Positions 8,277 through 15,339 of a DNA stretch of 29,059 bases are shown piece by piece. The stretch is from the NCBI GenBank assembly GCA_964470965.1, contig CAYYIS010000061.1, positions 1 to 29,059 on the forward strand, given 5' to 3'. The stretch's first letter is position 1. Each line of letters starts with the position of its first letter. The notes beneath the pieces are model-generated. The model had not been told where the DNA came from and ran no database searches. It saw nothing but the letters and a program-made list of their open reading frames with translations. The DNA is from CAYYIS01 sp964470965. GTDB lineage: Bacteria; JAAXHH01; JABIQT01. The position numbers were made by a program, and so were the translations under genes.

Positions 8277-8555
8277 ATGACCAAGGCTGATATCGTGGCT
8301 CGGATCGCTCAGGATACCGGTATGACTAAAGCCGATACATCGGAGGTTCTGGATGCTATCTTGGAGGCCATCTCAGCAGCGATGGAACGAGGCGAAAAAA
8401 TAGAAATGCGTGGTTTTGGTATATTCAAAGTGGAAGAGCGGAAACCGCGAGTAGCGCGCAACCCTAAAACGGGTCAGGAAATACGTATTCCTGCGCGCAC
8501 CGTGCCTGTTTTCAAGCCCTCTGACCATCTAAAAGACCGCGTCCAGGACGGGTAA
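8277..8555 (+). CDS. HU/IHF family DNA-binding protein
   Basis: A 92-residue nucleoid protein of the bacterial histone-like family, which binds and bends DNA as a dimer. The family signature GFGIFKVEERKPRVARNPKT begins near residue 46 and covers the base of the beta-arm. The arm tip carries the ARNP motif and is followed by the conserved RIPARTVPVFKPS strand. The N-terminal TKADIVARIA helix fits the HU fold. The start at 8277 has a good GAAGGAG site at 8264-8270. Whether it behaves as HU or as an IHF-like protein cannot be told. It sits between sppA and the 31-residue basic protein, all on one strand, and the leader before it contains two interleaved inverted repeats. Confidence 0.96.
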   Translation: MTKADIVARIAQDTGMTKADTSEVLDAILEAISAAMERGEKIEMRGFGIFKVEERKPRVARNPKTGQEIRIPARTVPVFKPSDHLKDRVQDG

Positions 8556-8570
8556 ACAGGTTGTCTTTCA

Positions 8571-8577
8571 AGGAGGT
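8571..8577 (+). promoter_or_regulatory. Consensus Shine-Dalgarno of the 31-residue basic protein
   Basis: AGGAGGT at 8571-8577 lies eight bases before the ATG at 8586. It is the strongest ribosome-binding site in the window and argues that the tiny ORF behind it is translated at a high level. Confidence 0.8.
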
Positions 8578-8585
8578 TTAATCGA

Positions 8586-8681
8586 ATGCCAAGTGGAAAG
8601 AAGAGAAAACGCACGAAAATTGCCACCCACAAACGCAAAAAACGTTTACGGGCCGACAGGCATAAGAAAAAAGACCGTTAG
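8586..8681 (+). CDS. 31-residue basic protein, AURKAIP1/COX24-domain type (probable ribosome-associated)
   Basis: This small gene is easily missed. It encodes 31 residues, more than half Lys or Arg, starting MPSGKKRKRTKIATHKRKKR and ending HKKKDR. From memory this matches short bacterial proteins annotated as AURKAIP1/COX24-domain proteins. These are common in Bacteroidota and relatives, and their mitochondrial counterpart is ribosomal protein mS38. A role on the small ribosomal subunit follows from the family, not from this sequence. A perfect Shine-Dalgarno (8571-8577), HU just 30 bases upstream and a terminator right after the stop all support a real, well-expressed gene at the end of an operon. 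Confidence 0.88.
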   Translation: MPSGKKRKRTKIATHKRKKRLRADRHKKKDR

Positions 8682-8687
8682 CAAAAT

Positions 8688-8730
8688 ACGCGTCATTCCC
8701 CCTCGGATGGCGCGTTTTATTTTTCTTTTA
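8688..8730. terminator. Rho-independent terminator between the basic protein gene and pdxA (probably bidirectional)
   Basis: ACGCGTCATTCC (8688-8699) pairs with GGATGGCGCGT (8705-8715), with one bulge and one G-U pair. It is followed by a T-rich run, TTTTATTTTTCTTTTA. Read on the minus strand the hairpin is followed by ATTTT, so it can also serve pdxA, whose TAA stop (8717-8719) lies in the T-run. Confidence 0.85.
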
Positions 8731-9775
8731 CCGACCAGCGGTCTCCAACCAGCCGCACCGCCATCCGTATGGCCGCAGCCAAATTTTCTGAATTGGCGAT
8801 CCCCTGTCCTGCGATATCGAAGGCCGTACCGTGATCGACTGACGTTCGAATAATCGGAAATCCAAGAGAAACGTTTATCGAACGGTCAAAAGCGATCGCC
8901 TTCACCGGTATATGCCCCTGATCGTGATACATACCCACAATCCCGTTAAATTCGCCTCGCAATGCTCTTAGGAACACCGTGTCCGGAGGTAACGGTCCCT
9001 GAATGTTCCAGCCTTCCAATCGGGCTTTTTCAACAGCCGGTTCGATTATTCTGATCTCCTCATCCCCGAACATACCGCCTTCACCGGCATGAGGATTAAG
9101 GCCCATGACTGCTATCCGAGGATCTTTTATCCCCATCCGTTTGAGTGCATTGCCTATGATTTCTATGGTCGAGACAACACCCTCTGAAGACAACCGCTTA
9201 ATGGCCTCACGAAGCGAGACATGCGTCGTCACATGGGATACAAGCATTTCATCGAACGCAAGTGCCAGACGATAGTGCTTTGTACCGGTTAATTCCGCTA
9301 TTAACTCTGTGTGCCCGGCGTAATGGTAACCCGCTAAATTCATTGCTTCTTTATTTAAAGGCGCTGTTACTACAGCCTGTATATCATGGGCCATGGCAAG
9401 CTTCGTGGCTCCTATGACCGACTCAACAGCGAGACGCCCTGCGGATTCCTGTACTTCACCATGCTTTAGGGATTCCACATCGATATTATCGACGGTCAGC
9501 ACATCCAGTGTACCGTGCGTGTACTTTCCCTCTACCGGTGTATCCACCCGGTTTATTTCGAGTGGTAAGGCCCCGTGCTGAAGGTGACGTCTCATTACCT
9601 CTGCATTACCGATAACCAACGGACGTGATCGGCGATAAAGTTCCGGTGAAGTCAGGGCTTTGACTATTACTTCCGGACCAACGCCGTTAGGATCACCAAT
9701 CGTAATTCCGAGAATCGGCCTTTCTCCGATAACCGCAGCTGCCTGAGCATCAGATGCGCGAAGATGCTTTATACA
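8717..9775 (-). CDS. pdxA: PdxA / PdxA2 family dehydrogenase, 5' part lost in assembly gap (possible kinase fusion)
   Basis: 352 residues are visible. PdxA proper oxidises 4-phosphohydroxy-L-threonine in vitamin B6 synthesis. PdxA2 paralogues oxidise and decarboxylate 4-phospho-D-threonate or -erythronate to dihydroxyacetone phosphate. Landmarks are GITIGDPNGVGPE near the N-terminus, the metal-site histidine regions GHTELIAELTG, GLNPHAGEGG and GMYHDQGHIP, and the C-terminal VDHGTAFDIAGQG. The DUF1537 kinase upstream favours PdxA2. An apparent TTG start at 9619 would remove the essential GDPNG motif, and no ATG, GTG or TTG start exists between 9775 and that motif. The true start therefore lies in or beyond the N run. 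The residues CIKHLRASDAQAAAVIGER before the domain look like the end of the kinase plus a linker. Confidence 0.92.
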   Translation of the reverse strand, partial: CIKHLRASDAQAAAVIGERPILGITIGDPNGVGPEVIVKALTSPELYRRSRPLVIGNAEVMRRHLQHGALPLEINRVDTPVEGKYTHGTLDVLTVDNIDVESLKHGEVQESAGRLAVESVIGATKLAMAHDIQAVVTAPLNKEAMNLAGYHYAGHTELIAELTGTKHYRLALAFDEMLVSHVTTHVSLREAIKRLSSEGVVSTIEIIGNALKRMGIKDPRIAVMGLNPHAGEGGMFGDEEIRIIEPAVEKARLEGWNIQGPLPPDTVFLRALRGEFNGIVGMYHDQGHIPVKAIAFDRSINVSLGFPIIRTSVDHGTAFDIAGQGIANSENLAAAIRMAVRLVGDRWSVKEK

Positions 9776-9776
9776 C

Positions 9777-9786
9777 NNNNNNNNNN
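9777..9786. other. Assembly gap (10 N)
   Basis: Ten Ns, the conventional scaffold gap or a low-quality patch. The real missing length is unknown. It falls at the junction of the DUF1537 kinase and PdxA coding frames. The two frames would be continuous if the true length leaves remainder 2 on division by 3. Confidence 0.98.
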
Positions 9787-11043
9787 AAGACCATCAGAAC
9801 CACCGAAACCACCGGGCTTCAAAACCATGGGGGTATCCTGATGAGGCCCACCATCCAGAACGGCTGACGCTACCCCCATCATTACCTGTCCTGTTAATCG
9901 GGTGCCATGGCTGCCCAGGTGCTGGACGACACGCCCTGCTGTTTCACCACCGGTGAGAACGAGGCCGGAAGGAGAACAACTGCCCATCAAGTTTTTAGTG
10001 ATTTTACCAAAACAATCGGTCAGGTTAGCCACTAGACTGTTTTCTCCGTTTTGCGCCTTGGGTTTGTTTTCACATGCTAGGCGGTGTACGGAATCAGGAG
10101 CAAGGGCGACCACGGTATCGGATCCTACGGCCAGGTGCGCTAAAGCGGTTTCTGCAACCCGCCTGATTTCGGTCTCAGAATCATCCGACAGCAGTGTGTT
10201 CGAATCCAGATACAGCACTTCAATTTCCGGAATTTTCGACGCTTCGGCTACCTGCTGAACCGATACAGGGTTTACGCTCCCGGCGATGGTAAGAACCGGA
10301 CCTGCCGACGCCCCCTCCTCTTCGTAGACCGGATCCGGCCTGTCAGACGTCTCGCAATAATGTTCGGCCATGCTGCCAGCAAGTCCCGCTGACCCGCATA
10401 TTAACGTGTCCCGTGCTCCCACATCCACCGCGGCAAATATGTCTTTGAGATGCTCAGGGGTTGCCGCATCCAGAACAGTTAGTGATGCGTCTGCTATTTG
10501 GTTAAGTGCTGACCTGATTGTCCCGGCCCCTGCCGAGACGATCTTCAAATCGACATTGTAGACATCCAGGGAAGTTTGAGACTTGATTAAATCGGGAAGG
10601 CAAGACGTAGTCACGGGACTTCCGGGATCTCGACCGGCGGCTGTCTGGTCTATGGGGACGCCATCGAGAAGGTGATATCCACCAACCGTTGTCCGCCCCA
10701 ATTCTGGAAATGCTGGGCAGAGAATCGTCGTACGCAGACCGAGCATCTGGAGAACGCATGCGATCTCTCCTCCAATATGACCGCGCAGTGTGGAATCGAC
10801 TTTTTTATAGATAAGATCGGCGTTCTGTTCCTTAATGGCTAAACAGGCTTTTTGTAATCGTTGGATTGCTTCGGCCTCGGGACAATCTCGGCTTCCGGTG
10901 TCTATAACAATAATATCAGCCTCAACCGAGGCAAGGTGTTCCGGGTCCGTGATGACAGCCGTCGTGAACCCGGAAACAGCAAACGGTGTTCCGACATCGT
11001 GGGCCCCCGTGAAATCATCGGCCAAAATAACCTTCTGTCTCAC
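9787..11043 (-). CDS. Four-carbon acid sugar kinase family protein (DUF1537), 3' end at assembly gap
   Basis: 419 residues up to the gap, close to the usual ~420-430. Members of this family (OtnK, DtnK and relatives) use ATP to phosphorylate the terminal hydroxyl of four-carbon acids such as D-threonate, L-threonate or 3-oxo-tetronates. Seen here are the N-terminal ILADDFTGAHDVG motif, KKVDSTLRGHIGGE, and the C-terminal nucleotide-binding parts LVLTGGETAG and VLKPGGFGGSDG, where the sequence stops. The start is taken as the GTG at 11043. It overlaps the stop of the upstream threonine-synthase-like gene as GTGA, has a GAGGT site before it and places ILADD at the usual distance. A longer frame from 11154 would overlap the neighbour by 115 bases. 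With PdxA next door, this points to a tetronate catabolic pathway. Confidence 0.92.
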
Positions 11044-12278
11044 AGTCCTACCTCTTCTTTTATCGTCTCCCAACTTGGTTCTGCCAGTGGCTTTCTCTCT
11101 ACCAGAGATTCGACAACCTCCGGCCACTTGGCTCCGGAACCCGTCACCAGGCACACCACCGTATGATCTTTGCCAATACGTCCTTCCTTCACGGCTTTGA
11201 TAGCGCCAGCGACAGAAGCGGCTGAAGACGGTTCGACGAGTACACCGCTTTGCGCAAGCAAATGAACCGACTGGATGATTTCAGAATCTGTCACATCGGT
11301 TGCATCACCATCGGAATCGTAAATAGCCTGAAGCGCCGGTTTTCCGCCCGTGTCATCACGTATCGATAGGGCGATCGACCGGGGATTCGGATGGATATAT
11401 ACCTCATTACTTCCCGATTCGAATGAATGCACAAATGGATTGCAGCCGGCAGGCTGTACACCGTGCATAACGGGTAACCGGTCTGTTAAACCGAGTGCTC
11501 TCAGCTCACTGAATCCCTTATAGGGTCCGAATAGAGAATCCCCCGCTGCGATCGGACAGAACATATGATCCGGTAGACATCGATGAAGCTGGAGATATAT
11601 CTCGAAGGCAATTGTTTTGTATCCTTCGATGCCATATGGTGTTCCCATTGGCATGGGTTCCATCGTGGTTGAGGGGTAAAAGCCATATTCAGAATATAAC
11701 CGGTCCAGATATTGGAACCGATCGGCAAGTACGAATGCGTGACCACCGTACATCCCGATCATGTTTCTCTGAATAGCGGATGATTCCGGATGACATAGAA
11801 TGACACATGATTCCATCCCGGCCGCGGCAGAATATGCCGCAGCGGATGCACCGTGATTACCGGTCGTACTTGCGGTGACTTTAGTGAAGCCCAAAGATTT
11901 CGCCACAGAAATCGAAACCGCATGGAATCGGTCTTTAAAGGCCCAGGTGGGATTGGTAGTCTCATTTTTTATATAGAAATCGGCCATCCCGGTTTCTTCA
12001 CAAACGGCACGGGGCCGAATCAGGCCAGTGCCACTTTCTCCAAGCGTTGTCTGCAGTACTGGGTCCTTCACTGGCAGGACATCCTGAAACCGCCAGATAG
12101 AATGGTTATCAGCAGACCAGTTTGAAATGTCCAATTTTCGTGATATGGCTTGATAATCGTACGTGACCGAAAGCGCACCAACATTGCCTTTTTCTGCGCA
12201 GGCGGTGCACCCGTTGAACATCGGGCCTATCGGGTATTCCGCCTGACACTGGGTGCAAGTGAGACCAAGAACTGACAT
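11040..12278 (-). CDS. Threonine synthase-like PLP-dependent enzyme (fold type II)
   Basis: A 412-residue cytoplasmic PLP enzyme. The N-terminus is a zinc-ribbon-like segment with Cys8, Cys11, Cys24 and Cys27 (CTQC and CTAC), as in many archaeal-type threonine synthases. The PLP lysine is Lys115 in WAFKDRF, followed by TTGNHGASAAAYSA (phosphate-binding neighbourhood), AAGDSLFGPYKGF and a C-terminal VTGSGAKWPE. Threonine synthase turns O-phosphohomoserine into threonine with loss of phosphate. This gene heads an operon with a tetronate kinase and PdxA, and no homoserine gene is near. It may therefore act on another phosphorylated four-carbon amino acid, which is inference. AAGGA lies before the ATG. 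It overlaps the kinase start by four bases. Confidence 0.9.
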   Translation of the reverse strand: MSVLGLTCTQCQAEYPIGPMFNGCTACAEKGNVGALSVTYDYQAISRKLDISNWSADNHSIWRFQDVLPVKDPVLQTTLGESGTGLIRPRAVCEETGMADFYIKNETTNPTWAFKDRFHAVSISVAKSLGFTKVTASTTGNHGASAAAYSAAAGMESCVILCHPESSAIQRNMIGMYGGHAFVLADRFQYLDRLYSEYGFYPSTTMEPMPMGTPYGIEGYKTIAFEIYLQLHRCLPDHMFCPIAAGDSLFGPYKGFSELRALGLTDRLPVMHGVQPAGCNPFVHSFESGSNEVYIHPNPRSIALSIRDDTGGKPALQAIYDSDGDATDVTDSEIIQSVHLLAQSGVLVEPSSAASVAGAIKAVKEGRIGKDHTVVCLVTGSGAKWPEVVESLVERKPLAEPSWETIKEEVGL

Positions 12279-12311
12279 AATATGTCCTTATTGTTTAGGA
12301 AAGCCTTCATT

Positions 12312-12404
12312 TCACTTCATCGAAACGGTGGGACCGCGTGTGGTGACTTCGAAGCTGCGGTGATTGGCCTTGCCGGTTTTACCCACTCCTATGAGCATAA
12401 TCAT
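12312..12404 (-). CDS. Candidate 30-residue ORF ahead of the threonine-synthase-like gene
   Basis: A short frame starting MIMLIGVGKTGKANHRSFEV, preceded by GGGAGAA and ending 33 bases before the threonine-synthase-like start. Composition looks plausible, but nothing is recognised. It could be a leader peptide, a relic or chance. Support is weak. Confidence 0.2.
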   Translation of the reverse strand: MIMLIGVGKTGKANHRSFEVTTRGPTVSMK

Positions 12405-12490
12405 TTCTCCCGGCCGCTGATCCAACCACGATCCCCAAAATCCCATAGCGGTCCAAGAAAATGTCAATTCCTTTGGTATTGACGGAGCGA

Positions 12491-12531
12491 TGTACTGATT
12501 CTATGGAATCTGTACCTGTGTAAATAGTACA
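12491..12531. promoter_or_regulatory. Dyad and half-site cluster upstream of the catabolic operon (candidate operator)
   Basis: GTACTGATTC (12492-12501) and GAATCTGTAC (12506-12515) form an imperfect dyad with 9 of 10 positions matching around TATG. The pentamer TGTAC occurs at 12491-12495 and again exactly 20 bp later at 12511-12515. Its inverse GTACA follows at 12527-12531. This arrangement, about 215-250 bases before the threonine-synthase-like gene, resembles a multi-site regulator-binding region. No regulator gene is adjacent. Confidence 0.4.
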
Positions 12532-12587
12532 AAATGCAGTTTTAACAAATTTCAAGCTTATTTAATTACATTGTTTTAAATAATTAG

Positions 12588-12616
12588 AAAAACGGTTCGG
12601 GACGGAACCCCGTTTT
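12588..12616 (-). terminator. Possible terminator on the minus strand
   Basis: AAAACGGTTC (from 12589) pairs with GAA and CCGTTTT (to 12616) around a short loop with a two-base bulge. Read on the minus strand the stem is followed by TTTTTCTAATTATTT. It could end a transcript coming from the orphan reading frame at 12739-13200. Confidence 0.45.
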
Positions 12617-12738
12617 ACCACGGTTGAGACGGCATACAGTTGACCGGCCGGCCTCATCCTCTCGGAAAGTCGGACCTATATTGAATGATACCAGATTTCT
12701 GGCGGCGGGTTTGAGGTTACACCCGTTGTGGTAAAAAT

Positions 12739-13200
12739 CTATTTGTAATCCCATAGCAAACAGTTTCCGTAGTATCCTTGGTATAAAATGTCACCATGAT
12801 CAATACTGTCAACGAGATTTACCGTTGACTCTATGGCGTGGGATGTTTTTGTGCCCATGTAACATTGGGAACCGGCGCAACCCGCGTTAGCGGGAGGGTT
12901 GTAGGCCACCTTGTCCGAACAGGCAGCCCTGACGATGGGGAGCACTGCGGAAAGTGAGATTACCAACCTGCTTCAGATAATGGGGTCTTCCATGGAAGCA
13001 GCAACGCCGACCGGGCCATAAATCCTCGAACCGCTTCCGCCTTCAACATACGCGTCATAGTGGCTGTGGTGGTGGACTGTCTGCCCATATTCGTTAACAG
13101 TTGTATCATAAGCCGGATGCAAGGGACATGGATGCTGACCTTGTTCACATTCTATGGCAACAGACATATTATTCAAGCGCAGTCGCACGTATTTCTTCAA
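12739..13200 (-). pseudogene. Orphan reading frame interrupted by one in-frame TGA
   Basis: Two open stretches on the minus strand lie in the same frame and are separated only by a TGA at 12973-12975. The first (from the TTG at 13200, or the ATG at 13167) contains IECEQGQHPCPLHPAYD and the His-rich TVHHHSHYDAYVEGGSGSRI. The second is rich in Cys (AACSDKVAYNPPANAGCAGS). Joined they give about 153 residues. I recognise no family. Codon-like composition and the terminator-like hairpin downstream (12588-12616) hint at a former or recoded gene. No good ribosome-binding site precedes it. It may also be two chance ORFs. The rest of 12279-13305 shows no other convincing gene. Confidence 0.35.
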
Positions 13201-13305
13201 CTGTCCAGCGAAATAATGCCCGGTTTTGTCATTCCTACGTCAGTAAAATCTTTCACCCTGATTTTGTGAGGATGATGTAGCGGTCGTTACGACCATCAAT
13301 AACTG

Positions 13306-14460
13306 TTACCGCCCCAACCTCCGATCCTCTTCATCAAGCCATTTTTGATAATCCCGTGCCATCGGCTCCGGCAGGTCGAGACCATGTTCGCTGCGCCACC
13401 GCAACAACGGATGTTTCCTGTTCTGTTGAGGCAATTGTACAAGTGTACCATAGGCAGACGCTTCTAGGATTGCCATTAGAATTTCGATTACATGACATCC
13501 CTGTATGCCGCTGCACTCGTGTTCTCTGCCTTCATCCAGTGCGTTTACATATTCGTCTACATAACTGTATTCGTCTGGTGAGGCTGTACTTTCCGGATCA
13601 TATCCTTCGGTCAGGATCAGAGGTAATTGCTCCCATCGATCCCGCTCTCCATCGGGTAAAAAATGAGGGGTCGGCAGCCACCAGGCGCTGGAGGTCTTCC
13701 AGAGAAGACGTCCTTCGGTCCCGCATAGTTCAATACCGTACGCCGCACTGTCTACGGTAGGGAACCGCTGTTGGAGGAGTGTTGCGGTGACATTTTTATC
13801 AAATTCAAGGGTTGCCGTGATACGCTCCCCAAGAACGGTACCCATACCCCCGGCCGCGGGGATAACATCTTCCGGCGTTGCCCTGTGGCCGCCGGTCAGG
13901 GCAAGTGCGGTAACACTTTTGCACCGACCGGTCACACGCAGCATGGCGTTCACTGCGTGGGTTCCGATGTTCATGAGACCATAACCGCCATAATACCCCT
14001 TACCACTCGCATTGAGATGCCTGAGCTCCCCTATTTTTCCAGCCTGGATCGCGTTGAAAATTGCATTCATAGCACCACCGGTCCGTCCCTGGTGATGAAC
14101 CGCGATCCGAACATTTTTTTCCTGCGATTTCGCCAGTACTTCGTCGGCTTGCTCAAGTGTGGCGCACATGGGTTTTTCCACATCGATGTTTGCCCCGTAT
14201 TCAATAACGCGCATGCTAAGGTCATAATGAAATTCTGTGCCAGTGGGAATTGCGACGATTTCAGGGCGGTGGGTCCGCATCATCTCATCAAGATCGGTAT
14301 ACCGGGCCTTCACCCCGAGTTCGTCCCCCAGGGTATTCAACAGTTCCGGTACCCTATCACACAGAGCTACGATTTCGCATCGGGGATGAGCGTGGTAGGC
14401 CCGGGCGACTGAGGTACCACGGGCACGGCACCCCAAAATAGCGACTCGATAAGTCCGCAT
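13306..14460 (-). CDS. Gfo/Idh/MocA family oxidoreductase
   Basis: A 384-residue cytoplasmic NAD(P)-dependent dehydrogenase of the glucose-fructose oxidoreductase / inositol dehydrogenase family. The N-terminal Rossmann domain shows a variant nucleotide loop GCRARG (10-15) after the first strand YRVAILG, and DVEKPMC with the conserved EKP at 95-97. The region NIGTHAVNAMLRVTG holds the conserved His of the active site. The C-terminal half is the family's alpha/beta domain. Substrate, probably a sugar or polyol derivative, is unknown. AAGGAG stands before the ATG at 14460, and a strong minus-strand promoter lies at 14528-14556. It is divergent from the ABC operon. A long opposite-strand frame (13771-14412) is only its shadow. 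Confidence 0.92.
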   Translation of the reverse strand: MRTYRVAILGCRARGTSVARAYHAHPRCEIVALCDRVPELLNTLGDELGVKARYTDLDEMMRTHRPEIVAIPTGTEFHYDLSMRVIEYGANIDVEKPMCATLEQADEVLAKSQEKNVRIAVHHQGRTGGAMNAIFNAIQAGKIGELRHLNASGKGYYGGYGLMNIGTHAVNAMLRVTGRCKSVTALALTGGHRATPEDVIPAAGGMGTVLGERITATLEFDKNVTATLLQQRFPTVDSAAYGIELCGTEGRLLWKTSSAWWLPTPHFLPDGERDRWEQLPLILTEGYDPESTASPDEYSYVDEYVNALDEGREHECSGIQGCHVIEILMAILEASAYGTLVQLPQQNRKHPLLRWRSEHGLDLPEPMARDYQKWLDEEDRRLGR

Positions 14461-14527
14461 TTATGACTCCTTTTATAAGCTGTCACGGTTTCTGATTTTA
14501 CCTTGTGTGATTACCCGCAATTATGTA

Positions 14528-14556
14528 AGTATAGACTGTGAAAAAAATGTGTCCAA
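14528..14556 (-). promoter_or_regulatory. Sigma-70 type promoter of the Gfo/Idh/MocA gene
   Basis: Read on the minus strand, TTGGAC (14556-14551) and TATACT (14533-14528) are exactly 17 bp apart. This gives a leader of about 60 bases before the start at 14460. Confidence 0.7.
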
Positions 14557-14592
14557 TATTATCTAATAAACGGTATTAAACTAAAAGCCCCT

Positions 14593-15339
14593 ATGTCAAA
14601 TTTAGATTTCACACCGGTCCCTGCCAACCAACCACACCCGACCGCAACAGTTGCCGCCGTACGGTTGAGAGATGTTGTAAAAGAATACCAGAGCGGGGAT
14701 CAGGCCATCCGCGCCGTTGACAACATTTCGATGGAGATTCCCACCGGCCAATTTGTGGCGATCGTAGGCCGGAGCGGTTCCGGGAAAAGTACACTGCTGA
14801 ACCTGTTAGCGGGAATCGATACTCCGTCATCAGGTGAAATCTGGATCGGCGATACCGAATTAGGGAGAATGACTGACGATGAACTCACCATGCAACGGCG
14901 TGACAGGATCGGGATGGTCTATCAGTTTTTTAACCTTCTTTCCACACTGTCGGTGAGGGAAAATGTCGCTCTACCGGCATTGCTGGCGGGAAATCAGGAG
15001 AAGGGCGCTCTGGCCAGGGCTGATTCACTCCTGGATGAAGTGGGAATGTCTGGGCGCAGGGATGCCAGACCCCACACACTTTCCGGCGGTGAGATGCAGA
15101 GAACGGCATTGGCGCGGGCGTTGATTCATCATCCGAAACTGATACTGGCCGATGAACCCACCGGGAACCTGGATTCCCGGACCTCGGAACAGATTGTCGG
15201 TCTACTCAGTGACCTCGGCAAAACACACGGCGCCACTGTGGTGCTGGTTACACACAGCCCGACGGCCGCCGACCATGCCGAGCGGGTGGTGGAACTGCTT
15301 GACGGCCATATTTTGCATGATGAACTGAAACTATCATGA
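14593..15339 (+). CDS. ABC transporter ATP-binding protein (LolD/MacB-type)
   Basis: A 248-residue cytoplasmic ATPase of the MacB/LolD/FtsE class, which drives mechanotransmission rather than substrate passage through a channel. Walker A is GRSGSGKST (59-67), the Q-loop Gln is at 111, the signature is LSGGEMQR (163-170), Walker B is LILADEPT (183-190) and the H-loop His is at 221. An N-terminal extension of about 20 residues is rich in Pro and Thr. The last four bases overlap the start of the permease (ATGA), so the two are translationally coupled. No strong plus-strand promoter is visible in the 132-base divergent spacer. With the permease and the CrtC-like protein behind it, the layout resembles AttE-H-type operons. 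Confidence 0.94.
   Translation: MSNLDFTPVPANQPHPTATVAAVRLRDVVKEYQSGDQAIRAVDNISMEIPTGQFVAIVGRSGSGKSTLLNLLAGIDTPSSGEIWIGDTELGRMTDDELTMQRRDRIGMVYQFFNLLSTLSVRENVALPALLAGNQEKGALARADSLLDEVGMSGRRDARPHTLSGGEMQRTALARALIHHPKLILADEPTGNLDSRTSEQIVGLLSDLGKTHGATVVLVTHSPTAADHAERVVELLDGHILHDELKLS

Noticed and set aside
9617..9619. TTG as the start of pdxA
   Set aside because: It would remove the essential GDPNGVGPE motif, which is encoded in the same open frame just upstream.
11044..11154. Longer N-terminus for the DUF1537 kinase
   Set aside because: It would lie within the threonine-synthase-like gene in another frame. The GTG at 11043 with its GAGGT site fits the family start.
12973..12975. TGA as a selenocysteine codon in the orphan reading frame
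   Set aside because: No convincing bacterial SECIS hairpin follows directly. The CCCGC-TAAC-GCGGG hairpin is some 70 bases too far downstream, and no sel gene is seen.
13771..14412. 213-residue plus-strand ORF
   Set aside because: It lies entirely opposite the well-supported Gfo/Idh/MocA gene and shows no recognisable domain.
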